Source: Ignavibacteria bacterium
GTDB lineage: Bacteria; Bacteroidota; Ignavibacteria; Kapaibacteriales; UBA961
Reading direction: 5' to 3'
NCBI GenBank assembly: GCA_016873735.1
Contig: VGWD01000003.1
Location: 100,207-134,485 of the forward strand
DNA length: 34,279 bases
Shown here: positions 16,659 through 24,962 of the stretch, piece after piece
How the letters are laid out: each line of letters begins with the position of its first letter
Position numbering within the stretch: the stretch's first letter is position 1
Program-made: the position numbers and the translations under genes
Notes under the pieces: model-generated
Database searches by the model: none
Told to the model about the DNA's origin: nothing
Seen by the model: only the letters and a program-made list of their open reading frames with translations

Positions 16659-17507
16659 TTATTCATAATCATAAAAGCCGGATCCGGATTTTTTACCATA
16701 GAGACCTGCATTTACATAGTCTTGTTGCATCAGAGAGGGTGTAAAACGTGGATCATTGAAATACTGAGCAAATACTGATTTTGTGACTTCCAAATTGATA
16801 TCATTTCCAATTAAATCCATCAATTCGAAAGGACCCATCTTGAAACCTGCAGATTTCATGATGGTATCAATTTGTTCGATAGATGCAGCTTGTTCCATTG
16901 CAATGCGCATTGCTTCATTATAATAGTTTCGAGCAACTCTGTTTACTATAAAACCGGGTACATCTTTTGCAATGACAGGTACTTTATTGAGTGAAATGCA
17001 ATAGTTCAATGCTGTATCCAAAACCGACTGATCTGTCGAAGGTGTTTTTACTATCTCAACCAATTTCATTATATGAGCAGGATTAAAGAAATGCAATCCT
17101 ATAAAAGATGACGGATACTTTCTCTGCTTGCAAAGAACATTGACAGACAATGAGGATGTATTTGTAGCCAATATGGTACCTTCACGAAGGCCCGCTTGTT
17201 CAATCATTGTAAACAATGCTTCTTTTGCATCGCTGGATTCAATGATGGCTTCTATGATTATATCTGCTTGTTGTACATGTTCATCTAGAGATTCTAGATA
17301 CAAACATGAATCCTTTAATTTCGCTGCTTGCTCTTGAGAAAACAAACCTTTAGAAACACTTTTGTCAATTTGACTATCTATAAAAGCTTTGGCTTTTCCT
17401 AAAGCTTCAGGGAAAGCATCATATACAAAGGCGGTATGGCCCGATTGTATAGATGCAAGGGCAATTCCTCTGCCCATTGTACCGGATCCACAAATGAGAA
17501 TTATCAT
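16659..17507 (-). CDS. 3-hydroxyacyl-CoA dehydrogenase (copy 2)
   Basis: A paralogue of the neighbouring dehydrogenase with the same 282-residue build: CGSGTMGRGIA (6-16), NTSSLSV, HFFNPAH with His139, Glu151, PGFIVNRVARNYYNEAM and GFKMGPFELMDLIGNDIN, ending in GKKSGSGFYDYE. The ten-residue LARNYYNEAM-type stretch is nearer to PaaH/phenylacetate-type or long-chain-acting enzymes than to Hbd, so it probably has a different acyl range or stereochemical role; this is an inference. The two proteins differ too much for a recent duplication. It starts 3 nt after the RmlD-like gene. Confidence 0.9.
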   Translation of the reverse strand: MIILICGSGTMGRGIALASIQSGHTAFVYDAFPEALGKAKAFIDSQIDKSVSKGLFSQEQAAKLKDSCLYLESLDEHVQQADIIIEAIIESSDAKEALFTMIEQAGLREGTILATNTSSLSVNVLCKQRKYPSSFIGLHFFNPAHIMKLVEIVKTPSTDQSVLDTALNYCISLNKVPVIAKDVPGFIVNRVARNYYNEAMRIAMEQAASIEQIDTIMKSAGFKMGPFELMDLIGNDINLEVTKSVFAQYFNDPRFTPSLMQQDYVNAGLYGKKSGSGFYDYE

Positions 17508-17510
17508 GTT

Positions 17511-18428
17511 TTACTCTTGATTTATTTCATACATGTGATGTCGCAATCTGACCAAACCTTCTTGTATCGTACTATATTGGATTCCAAGATCAGTATGAGC
17601 TTTGAGATTGATGAGTCCACCTCGAAGTGGTCGTTTTGCTTTTTGATTCAGTGAATGAGTTTGTATAGGAGTAATGAGTGATTCATCCAAATGAAAAATC
17701 TTTGCTATCTCCAATGAAAATTCATATCTATTGCAATATGTATTGCCACCGATATGATATAGACCACATCGTTTCTTTTCAATGATTCGTTTGACGCTCA
17801 AAGCCAAATCATCGGTCAAAGTTGGATTGGATAATTGGTCATCAACTATATTCATTGTCTGTTTGGCTTCATGGCATTTGATAACCCATTGAACGAAATC
17901 CGATTGATCATTGGTTGTTAAACCGTAAACAACATTAGTTCGTATAACGGTGTTATTGACATGTGATTTGAGTACTGCATTTTCTCCTGCCAATTTAGAT
18001 TTACCATAATAACAGATTGGATTTGGTTGATCTTGTTCTGTATATGGTCCCTTAGCACCATCGAACACATAATCCGTGGAAAAGTGAATCAAATGGCTCT
18101 CAACAATAAGAGATAGTCTTGCTAATTGTTCAACAAATGTAACATTCGAAAACCAAGCTTCTTGTCTTTGTATTTCACATCCGTCAACATTTGTCATGGC
18201 TGCTGTATTAATGATGAAGTCTGGTCGAACTTCAAAGAATTCTTCTTTCAGCTTCTTGATATCTGCATATTCAATATGCTTGCAGAAAATTCTTTCAGAA
18301 ACTGATTGCTGTAATGTTGATGAATAGACATGCAATTGCCAATCTGTTTCTTTTTCAAGTAAACGCGAAATGGCAGAGCCTAATTTACTATTGCCGCCAA
18401 TCAATGCAATCCGCAAAGGATTATTCAT
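17511..18428 (-). CDS. RmlD-like NAD(P)-dependent sugar-nucleotide reductase
   Basis: A 305-residue extended SDR of the dTDP-4-dehydrorhamnose reductase group. It has a nucleotide-binding glycine motif (IGGNSKLG), INTAAMTNVDGCE, the STDYVFDG block, the catalytic YYGKSK (Tyr-x-x-x-Lys), RTNVVYG, and DDQLSNPTLTDDLA, which is the family's 'D-Q-x-x-x-P-T' element. The expected role is reduction of a 4-keto-6-deoxy sugar nucleotide for surface polysaccharide. No rmlA, rmlB or rmlC lies nearby, so the substrate may differ. It overlaps ispD by 8 nt. The C-terminal GLYHIGGNTYCNRYEFS is also typical of RmlD. Confidence 0.85.
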   Translation of the reverse strand: MNNPLRIALIGGNSKLGSAISRLLEKETDWQLHVYSSTLQQSVSERIFCKHIEYADIKKLKEEFFEVRPDFIINTAAMTNVDGCEIQRQEAWFSNVTFVEQLARLSLIVESHLIHFSTDYVFDGAKGPYTEQDQPNPICYYGKSKLAGENAVLKSHVNNTVIRTNVVYGLTTNDQSDFVQWVIKCHEAKQTMNIVDDQLSNPTLTDDLALSVKRIIEKKRCGLYHIGGNTYCNRYEFSLEIAKIFHLDESLITPIQTHSLNQKAKRPLRGGLINLKAHTDLGIQYSTIQEGLVRLRHHMYEINQE

Positions 18429-19131
18429 GAATATCCTTTATCATACGTGCATGGAATTCAGCCAATTCAAGATCATAAGGATGTGTGACTTTCTTCATGA
18501 TTTCACTCCCTTGTACAGTTTGAACTCTATAACCGGCATGCTCCATTAGAGAAGAATCATCTGTAAATGTTGTTAGATTATCCAATAATTGCAAAGCATC
18601 AAGATAGTTCTTAGTCTTAAAAAACTGAGGAGTCTGGGCAAGTTTATACCGAGCCCGATCTAAAGTAGTAAGTACAGAGTGTTGATCAACTGCTTTCAAG
18701 GTATCGATAATATCCAATACAGGAATGATGCAATCATGATCTTGGGATGCAGATATCAGGTTATGCATTACCGAGGGTGGAATAAACGGACGTGCCGCAT
18801 CATGAATGCAAAAAATGTCCGAATCCAATATGAAAGGATGTTGTGTCGCTTTAAGAATTGAAGCTTGCCTGGTGTCACCACCTCCAACCATTGCAAATGC
18901 ATGTTCTGGTAGGTACTTGATACAACATGTATAAATTGAATCTTGATACTCGTTATCACATGGAATGACTAAAGATAGCCCTTCAATTCCTGCTGTTTTA
19001 AATCCTACAATGATGGAATGTATCGCATGTTCTATGATCATGGCATCTTGCACATAAAGGAATTGTTTCGGAATCAATGAGCCGAAACGATTTCCTTTGC
19101 CCGCTGCAGGTATGATGCAAGAGAATTTCAT
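18421..19131 (-). CDS. ispD: 2-C-methyl-D-erythritol 4-phosphate cytidylyltransferase
   Basis: IspD joins CTP and MEP to form CDP-ME in the non-mevalonate isoprenoid pathway. The 236-residue product has the CTP-binding IIPAAGKGNRFGSLIPKQFL, then GGGDTRQASI, HDAARPFI, TLDRARYKLAQTPQFFK and FTDDSSLMEH, all expected. The frame is open to 19164, but that start would lie inside the hairpin terminator of nuoD; ATG 19131 is immediately before the conserved strand and is preferred. The distance to nuoD and the terminator between them imply that ispD starts its own transcript. IspH, acting later in the same pathway, is encoded at 32549-31641. Confidence 0.96.
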   Translation of the reverse strand: MKFSCIIPAAGKGNRFGSLIPKQFLYVQDAMIIEHAIHSIIVGFKTAGIEGLSLVIPCDNEYQDSIYTCCIKYLPEHAFAMVGGGDTRQASILKATQHPFILDSDIFCIHDAARPFIPPSVMHNLISASQDHDCIIPVLDIIDTLKAVDQHSVLTTLDRARYKLAQTPQFFKTKNYLDALQLLDNLTTFTDDSSLMEHAGYRVQTVQGSEIMKKVTHPYDLELAEFHARMIKDIHE

Positions 19132-19150
19132 GTTGAAAATGCCATATATG

Positions 19151-19176
19151 AAAAAGGCAGGCACAATGCCTGCCTT
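19151..19176 (-). terminator. Rho-independent terminator after nuoD
   Basis: An 8-bp perfect stem, GGCAGGCA/TGCCTGCC (19156-19163 and 19167-19174 on the plus strand), has a 3-nt loop. Read on the minus strand the stem is followed directly by TTTTT (19155-19151) and preceded by AA, the arrangement of an intrinsic terminator. It lies 20 nt beyond the nuoD stop and about 20 nt before the ispD start, separating the two same-strand genes. Confidence 0.88.
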
Positions 19177-19195
19177 GTCTTATTACATCGTAATA

Positions 19196-20473
19196 TTATT
19201 TATCAGCTTCACCCATCACAGGATCAACAGAACCAATGATTGCGACAATGTCTGAAACCATAGACCCTTCCGACATGAACTTTAATCCTTGCAGATTGGA
19301 TGATGAGGGTGAGCGAATTTTCAATTTCCATGGATGGCCGGTTCCATCGGAAACAATGAAGAAACCAAGTTCACCTTTGGGACCTTCAATCGCTGTATAG
19401 GTTTCACCTATCGGAGGCATTGCTCCGAAATTGATCAACATGAAATCATTGATCAACTCTTCCATTTTGGTATAGATATGCGCTTTTTGTGGAAGTACAT
19501 GTTTAGGATCATCTGTTAAAACAGGACCTTTTGGAAGATTATCCAATACCTGATGGATGATCTTCACAGATTCTTTCATTTCCTGAACTCTTACAATATA
19601 GCGTGCCCAGGTATCGCAATCATTATGAGTTATGACATCGAAATCTAATTTATCATAAACCCAGTATGGCATATCTCTACGTAAATCAAAATTGATTCCT
19701 GAACCTCTAAGGCAAGGACCCGTAAGGCCCAATCCAATTGCTTTGTCGGCAGGCATATAGCCTACACCGGCCAAGCGCTCGATGAAGATGCGATTCCGAT
19801 TGACCAATCCTTCGGATTCTTTCAATCTATCAGGGAATTGATTCACCCATTCTCTGATCATTTTCAATACATCAGGAGAAATATCATTTGCTATTCCACC
19901 TATACGAGAAAAGCTTGTGGTGAAACGAGCTCCACAGATCAATTCAAAGATATCATAAAGCTTTTCTCTTTCTGTGAATGTCCACAAAAACAAGGTTAGA
20001 GCACCAACATCCATGCAGGTTGCTCCCATTGCCATCAAATGAGAACTAACTCTGGCCATTTCGCATAATAGTACCCGAATCCATTGTGCGCGTTCAGGTG
20101 CTTGGATTCCTATGGCTCGTTCAATTGAATAAGCGATACCCATATTATTGGACATGGGAGACATATAATCGAGCCTGTCAGTATGAGGAATGAACTCATG
20201 ATATGTCATTGCCTCTGCAAGTTTTTCATATCCTCTATGGAGATATCCTAATTCAGGAACACATTTTACAATGGTTTCACCATCAATACGAAGCAATACA
20301 CGTAGTACACCGTGCGTTGCAGGATGTTGTGGTCCCATATTCAGGACCATATCATTTTCCAGAGGATCTTCGAACATCACGGTTGTGTCTTTATCCATGA
20401 GTTCTTTCATGATTTTATTCTGGCGGACGGTGTGAACCCGTTCAAGGGTCGAAGTAGCTGTCAAAGGTATCAT
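19196..20473 (-). CDS. nuoD: NADH-quinone oxidoreductase subunit D
   Basis: NuoD is the 49-kDa subunit of respiratory complex I; with NuoB it forms the quinone-binding site near cluster N2. The roughly 425-residue product has LNMGPQHPATHGVLR, PELGYLHRGYEKL, LCEMARVSSHL, GAR at the [NiFe]-hydrogenase-like core, GPCLRGSGINFDLRRD, and a C-terminal GELGFFIVSDGTGHPWKLKI plus SVDPVMGEADK, all hallmarks. The frame is open from 20542; ATG 20473 fits the candidate promoter better, and ATG 20410 is another option that starts closer to the conserved part. No other nuo gene is in the window, and the gene has its own terminator, so it appears to be monocistronic. Confidence 0.95.
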   Translation of the reverse strand: MIPLTATSTLERVHTVRQNKIMKELMDKDTTVMFEDPLENDMVLNMGPQHPATHGVLRVLLRIDGETIVKCVPELGYLHRGYEKLAEAMTYHEFIPHTDRLDYMSPMSNNMGIAYSIERAIGIQAPERAQWIRVLLCEMARVSSHLMAMGATCMDVGALTLFLWTFTEREKLYDIFELICGARFTTSFSRIGGIANDISPDVLKMIREWVNQFPDRLKESEGLVNRNRIFIERLAGVGYMPADKAIGLGLTGPCLRGSGINFDLRRDMPYWVYDKLDFDVITHNDCDTWARYIVRVQEMKESVKIIHQVLDNLPKGPVLTDDPKHVLPQKAHIYTKMEELINDFMLINFGAMPPIGETYTAIEGPKGELGFFIVSDGTGHPWKLKIRSPSSSNLQGLKFMSEGSMVSDIVAIIGSVDPVMGEADK

Positions 20474-20507
20474 GATCTGGTTGAAAATATCAGTAAAAAC
20501 AATGATG

Positions 20508-20539
20508 TAAAAATACCAAAATTTACCTCTGTGACCAAA
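20508..20539 (-). promoter_or_regulatory. Possible Bacteroidota-type promoter for nuoD
   Basis: On the minus strand a TTTG (20539-20536) is followed after 20 nt by TATTTTTA (20515-20508), one mismatch from the -7 consensus TAnnTTTG. Spacing is close to the preferred 19 nt. Transcription would start near 20500, about 27 nt before ATG 20473. That would make the upstream ATG 20542 unusable. The 233-nt divergent spacer 20474-20706 must also serve the plus-strand secreted protein, for which I see no convincing element. Confidence 0.35.
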
Positions 20540-20706
20540 CACTCAAAATGGCGAATTTATTCAGAGATTATCAAATTCTAATTAAATTGAATATTCTTTG
20601 ATGGATTATGACGATATGTGGGAAACATACCTTTAAAAAACGCAATTATACCAAGAATTACTTATGTCAATTCAGTATTTTTAAGTTCCCAAAACCATTG
20701 AATTCA

Positions 20707-22761
20707 ATGAAAACACTCCTTTTTCTTTTGATATTGTTTATTCATTCTCCACTGCTTTCCGGAAACGGTGAACAAAGAATGATAACCGATGTCGGAAACA
20801 TCAGATTATCAATCAGTAGTTTCGGTACAATTGGTACCGGTTTTGCCGCTTGGCCGAAGATTCCATCTTGTGAATATCCTCGTGGAAGCGGAATTGAGCA
20901 CATGTTTTTGGGCGGTTTATGGGTTGGAGGAATCAAAAATATTGGCGGGAATCAAGTTACTGCTGTTACAACCGCGGCTCTCGATGTTTCATCAGTATTG
21001 AATGTGGCTCAAGGATTTGAATTCACCAATATGGATAATAATTATCTTGTTCAGTCTTCAAGTTTGCCTAATGATCTCTATTATTCTCCCAAAGCGACAA
21101 GCCACAGAGATTATGTTTGTACCTTTACCGATACAAACCTCTTTGTACCTGAGTTGAATCAGCGTATTCCTGGACATGAATATCCCCTTGGACTTCATGT
21201 TTCTTTTAAAAGTTATGCTTGGAATTTTCCATTTGCCGACTACTTCGTTATTCTTACTTATACATTGAAAAATGTTTCAACTACTCCTATTGACAGCGCT
21301 TATATCGGGTTTTGGACAGATTTGGTGATAAGAAATACAACAATTCGAGCACCTCGCGGTGGTGATTTCTATAGAGCAGGTGGCAATGCTTTGATTGATT
21401 CAATGAGAATGATGTATGAATGGGATATTTCCGGTGATAATGGTTTGGCAGACAATTATGCTGCCATTAGACTTCTTGGAACAGAGCCTGTGCAACCTGC
21501 AACATTTTACAATGTTTGGGCATTTCAGGATACCAGAGGCGATGAGTGGTTGCAATCTCCACAGACAGATATAGAGAAGTATAGAAGACTTTCAACCACT
21601 TTTCTCAATCAGGTTCAAGTACGTGATGCTGAAAAATTGATAGCAAAAGCTGGGAATCGTTCCCAATTGTTATCTGTCGGTCCATTTTCAAGAATACAGC
21701 CGGGTGATTCGGTCACAGTCGCATTTGCTGTTGTATGTGCGAAGAAACCTGGAAGTCCCGAGCGAAATGATGATGAAACAAGGGTGACACTGATCAATAA
21801 TGCAGGATGGGCACAAAGAGCTTATAATGGTACAGATGTCAATGGAAACAATGTTCTTGATTCAACTGAAATCGATCTCAAAGGTGATGGAAGCATTGTT
21901 CGATATATTTTGCCATCTCCCCCACCTTCACCCAAAATGAGGGTTGAGGTACAAGATCGTAAGGCCATGTTGTATTGGTCAAACAATGCTGAATCCGCAA
22001 AAGATATACTTACAAACAAGAAAAATTTTGAGGGGTATAGAATTTACAGAACTAATCCTGATCAATTTGCAAGCACTTCCAAGGATTGGACTATGCTTGG
22101 ATCATTCGATAAGTCCGATAATGGATTATTCTATGACAATGGTTTTTCTTCAATAATCATAACTGATAATCAAGGAAATCCTTCCCCAAAGTTTTTTGAA
22201 GGTGATTCTGTTGCTTATCACTATGCCTATCCACTACATGATTTGTTGAATGGCTGGCAATATGCAGTTACATTGACCGCATTCAGTGATGGAGATGAAC
22301 AAGCAGGTCTACCCTCATTGGAATCAAGCTTGATTGCAAATGAAAGAAACATCATTCCGGGTACAATTCCCAATCAAGCAGATACAGCTTTAGCAATAGG
22401 TATATTTCCGAATCCCTACTTTGTTTCTGCTGCATGGGATGCAAAAGCAAATGCAGAACGTGGAAGGAAAATATATTTTTATAATCTACCTCAAAAAGCA
22501 ACGATTACGATATTCACTTTAGCCGGAGATAAAGTTGCTACAATGCAACATGAGCAACATATATCTGAAGGACAAGATATACAATGGTTTTCACAGACAG
22601 GGTCATTCAATGCCTCTGATATTCAATTTTCCGGTGGCATTCATGCTTGGGACTTAATTTCTGATGAAGATCAAGCACTTGCCACAGGCATGTACATTGT
22701 GAATGTACAAGATGTTCAAACCGGAATAATCAAAAACGGAACATTTCTCATTATTAAATAA
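20707..22761 (+). CDS. Large secreted protein with FN3-like region and FCB C-terminal sorting-type domain
   Basis: A 684-residue exported protein. The frame is open from 20608, but ATG 20707 gives a clean signal peptide (MKTLLFLLILFIHSPLLSG) and is chosen. The N-terminal half has motifs common in uncharacterised FCB surface proteins: GSGIEHMFLGGLWVGG, YTLKNVSTTPIDSAYIGFW, and DVNGNNVLDSTEIDLKGDG, which is dockerin- or EF-hand-like. A fibronectin-like part follows at about 410-560 (MLYWSNNAESAKD, FEGYRIYRTN). The C-terminal end has FPNPYFVSAAWD, RKIYFYNLPQKATITIFTL, HAWDLIS and a final GTFLIIK. This ending is the type linked to T9SS-like sorting in FCB bacteria. Function is unknown; it is probably an extracellular or cell-surface structural or degradative protein. 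It lies 10 nt before another secreted-protein gene. Confidence 0.83.
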   Translation: MKTLLFLLILFIHSPLLSGNGEQRMITDVGNIRLSISSFGTIGTGFAAWPKIPSCEYPRGSGIEHMFLGGLWVGGIKNIGGNQVTAVTTAALDVSSVLNVAQGFEFTNMDNNYLVQSSSLPNDLYYSPKATSHRDYVCTFTDTNLFVPELNQRIPGHEYPLGLHVSFKSYAWNFPFADYFVILTYTLKNVSTTPIDSAYIGFWTDLVIRNTTIRAPRGGDFYRAGGNALIDSMRMMYEWDISGDNGLADNYAAIRLLGTEPVQPATFYNVWAFQDTRGDEWLQSPQTDIEKYRRLSTTFLNQVQVRDAEKLIAKAGNRSQLLSVGPFSRIQPGDSVTVAFAVVCAKKPGSPERNDDETRVTLINNAGWAQRAYNGTDVNGNNVLDSTEIDLKGDGSIVRYILPSPPPSPKMRVEVQDRKAMLYWSNNAESAKDILTNKKNFEGYRIYRTNPDQFASTSKDWTMLGSFDKSDNGLFYDNGFSSIIITDNQGNPSPKFFEGDSVAYHYAYPLHDLLNGWQYAVTLTAFSDGDEQAGLPSLESSLIANERNIIPGTIPNQADTALAIGIFPNPYFVSAAWDAKANAERGRKIYFYNLPQKATITIFTLAGDKVATMQHEQHISEGQDIQWFSQTGSFNASDIQFSGGIHAWDLISDEDQALATGMYIVNVQDVQTGIIKNGTFLIIK

Positions 22762-22771
22762 AGGTTCGTAT

Positions 22772-24928
22772 ATGTTCTATTTCTTACTGTCTTGCATGCT
22801 TGGATTGATGTCAACAGCAGCAATTGCTCAGAACTATTCCAAGCGATCAATCATGGATATCATGACAATTCCATCGGATTCTTTGAATGCCGGTACTCTC
22901 AATTCACCTAAAGTAGGCGATACCGTAATTATACGTGGCATTGTATCTATTCCTCCTGTAGTTGACTTCCCTTCCGATACTCGAAAAATCATGATTGCCG
23001 GAAATAGAAATCATGCGATTTATCTACAAGATGAAAAAGCCACATCATTTGCAGGTATGCCAATTGTATGCGATACAGCAAATACTGCATCTAATTTCAT
23101 ACGATTAAAAAAGGGTCAGTTGATTGAAGTTCCAATTAGAATCACTGCATTTCCGGCAAATAACAAATTGGGAACTACGCAAGGTGAAGTTATTTCTTCA
23201 GGTATAGTTGAATTTATTGATGATGGTATTGCATTGCCAAATCCGCCATCAGTCACTGTATCGATGTTCAATAAGGGTAAAGCTGTAAGTCCGGTGTATA
23301 ATATCGTTGGTGGAGCTCAATATGTGGGAATGAAAGTCGAATTTTCAAATCTTACCGTCATCAGTTCTGTTAAAGCTACGAATCAAAGAACCACAATCAT
23401 CGTGACAGATGAAAGTGGAAATGAATTATACCTACGTGATCAATCTAATCATTACAGAACAGATGCAGTTCAATTAGGCTCATATTCTGCTCCTACAGAA
23501 GGCACGAAAATCAAGAAACTACGTGGGTACATTTCTTCAAACTCAATTGCAGGACAACCTGTACCATTTATGATTTCTCCGGGCATGCCCGATGATCTCG
23601 AATTGGACATGGGATCTGCACCACCGATTATTACAAGTGTACGTTCTACACGTGTAAATGCTTTTCCATCTAAAACAGATATTGTACCAATAGCTATGGG
23701 AATCAAAACGGGAGCTTTACCAATTAGTACAGTAAAAGCTTACTATTCATTTGATGGGAAATCAGTTGATTCAGTAAATGCCCAAAAGATCAATGATACA
23801 TTATGGGCTGCATCGATCCCTGCACCTATATCGCTCGCCAACGGATCATCTTTGGTTAAATGGTTTATTAGAGTCAATGATCAATCCGGACTTTCATTAA
23901 AATCGCCTTTAGGAGATACAACCGGGTACTATTATCGCGTCATTGACAGAGTGCCAAAAATCGCAGACATTCGCGAAAGACTATTATCAAATGGCGCATC
24001 CGTTTATGAAGGGTATGCAGTTACAGTAACAGGTACAGTTACAGCTTCAGCTTCAGATATTCCAAATGCTGCAGTAAATGCTCCAAGAGTGTATGTACAA
24101 GATGGAGTTACACCTAATTCCGGACTTTTTATTCGTACCACATCTCCTTCAAGTATTGTACGTGCATTTCCTAGAGGCTCAAAAGTACAGATATCAGGAA
24201 TTGTTCGTGAAAATTTTGGAGTCACTAGCATTGACTCTGTTAATGCAAATGAAACAAAATTATTAGGCATTGATGGTGACCCCATTCAACCTATCATCGT
24301 GAATACAATAGATTTTGCCAGAAAGTCTCAAGGTACACTTCCTGCGGAACAATGGGAAAGCATGCTCGTTACTTTCAACGATGTAATAGTCACCGATTCA
24401 AATGCGGATGGTTCATCCAATTTTGGTGAATTTTCCATAGTTGATGGCTTTTTATACAATGCTCCAACAGAATCATTGTCAAAAATGAGAGTCGAAACAG
24501 ATGATGGTTCCACGTCATATGGTTCCGTTACTTCAGCTGAAAAGTCAGTACTAAAGAGAGGAACCGGTATCAAAAGCATTACAGGAATCATGTATTTCTC
24601 ATTTGGCAATTATAAGCTTGTGCCAAGAACTAATCCTGATATTCTTCTAGGCCCTGTATCCATAGAAGAAGATATGAGATATAATACTGAAGTAGTTCCA
24701 CACCCTGTGCAATCACAATCAAGAATATATGCCAATATTCAATCTACTATTCAGCCTACACTGTATATTTTAAATAGTCGAGGTCAACAAGTTGCGGCTT
24801 TGCAAGTGATGATGGATAGTTCAAACAGATATTATGGCATCATTCCTTCAGGACTTATTCCTGGTATGTATGCATTTAGATTCGTTGGTGATTTACAGAC
24901 AGCCTCAGGACTATTCATTGCACAATAA
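22772..24928 (+). CDS. Secreted protein with OB-fold-like repeats and C-terminal sorting-type domain
   Basis: A 718-residue exported protein, with a signal peptide at about 1-19 ending in AIAQ. An AAAGG-like sequence about 8 nt upstream of ATG 22772 is one of the better ribosome-binding sites in the window. At least two OB-fold-like modules can be seen from repeated 'VRGIVS / VTGTVTAS' starts followed by YLQDE/YVQDG strands and 'LKKGQLIEV / FPRGSKVQISGIV' blocks, at about 45-165 and 405-510. These resemble the nucleic-acid- or ligand-binding YhcR/DUF5689-type modules of secreted nucleases and surface proteins, but no nuclease domain is visible. A likely beta-sandwich lies at about 285-385 (TVKAYYSFDGKSVDS). 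The last about 75 residues (VVPHPVQSQSRIYANIQ...GLFIAQ) look like a T9SS-type sorting domain. Confidence 0.8.
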   Translation: MFYFLLSCMLGLMSTAAIAQNYSKRSIMDIMTIPSDSLNAGTLNSPKVGDTVIIRGIVSIPPVVDFPSDTRKIMIAGNRNHAIYLQDEKATSFAGMPIVCDTANTASNFIRLKKGQLIEVPIRITAFPANNKLGTTQGEVISSGIVEFIDDGIALPNPPSVTVSMFNKGKAVSPVYNIVGGAQYVGMKVEFSNLTVISSVKATNQRTTIIVTDESGNELYLRDQSNHYRTDAVQLGSYSAPTEGTKIKKLRGYISSNSIAGQPVPFMISPGMPDDLELDMGSAPPIITSVRSTRVNAFPSKTDIVPIAMGIKTGALPISTVKAYYSFDGKSVDSVNAQKINDTLWAASIPAPISLANGSSLVKWFIRVNDQSGLSLKSPLGDTTGYYYRVIDRVPKIADIRERLLSNGASVYEGYAVTVTGTVTASASDIPNAAVNAPRVYVQDGVTPNSGLFIRTTSPSSIVRAFPRGSKVQISGIVRENFGVTSIDSVNANETKLLGIDGDPIQPIIVNTIDFARKSQGTLPAEQWESMLVTFNDVIVTDSNADGSSNFGEFSIVDGFLYNAPTESLSKMRVETDDGSTSYGSVTSAEKSVLKRGTGIKSITGIMYFSFGNYKLVPRTNPDILLGPVSIEEDMRYNTEVVPHPVQSQSRIYANIQSTIQPTLYILNSRGQQVAALQVMMDSSNRYYGIIPSGLIPGMYAFRFVGDLQTASGLFIAQ

Positions 24929-24962
24929 TGTGGAACTGTGTTTATAAGAACAAGTTCGATGT

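Noticed and set aside
20608-20706. An extra 33 codons at the start of the 684-residue secreted protein.
   Set aside because: They would place a charged, unrelated segment before a normal signal peptide; ATG 20707 is better.
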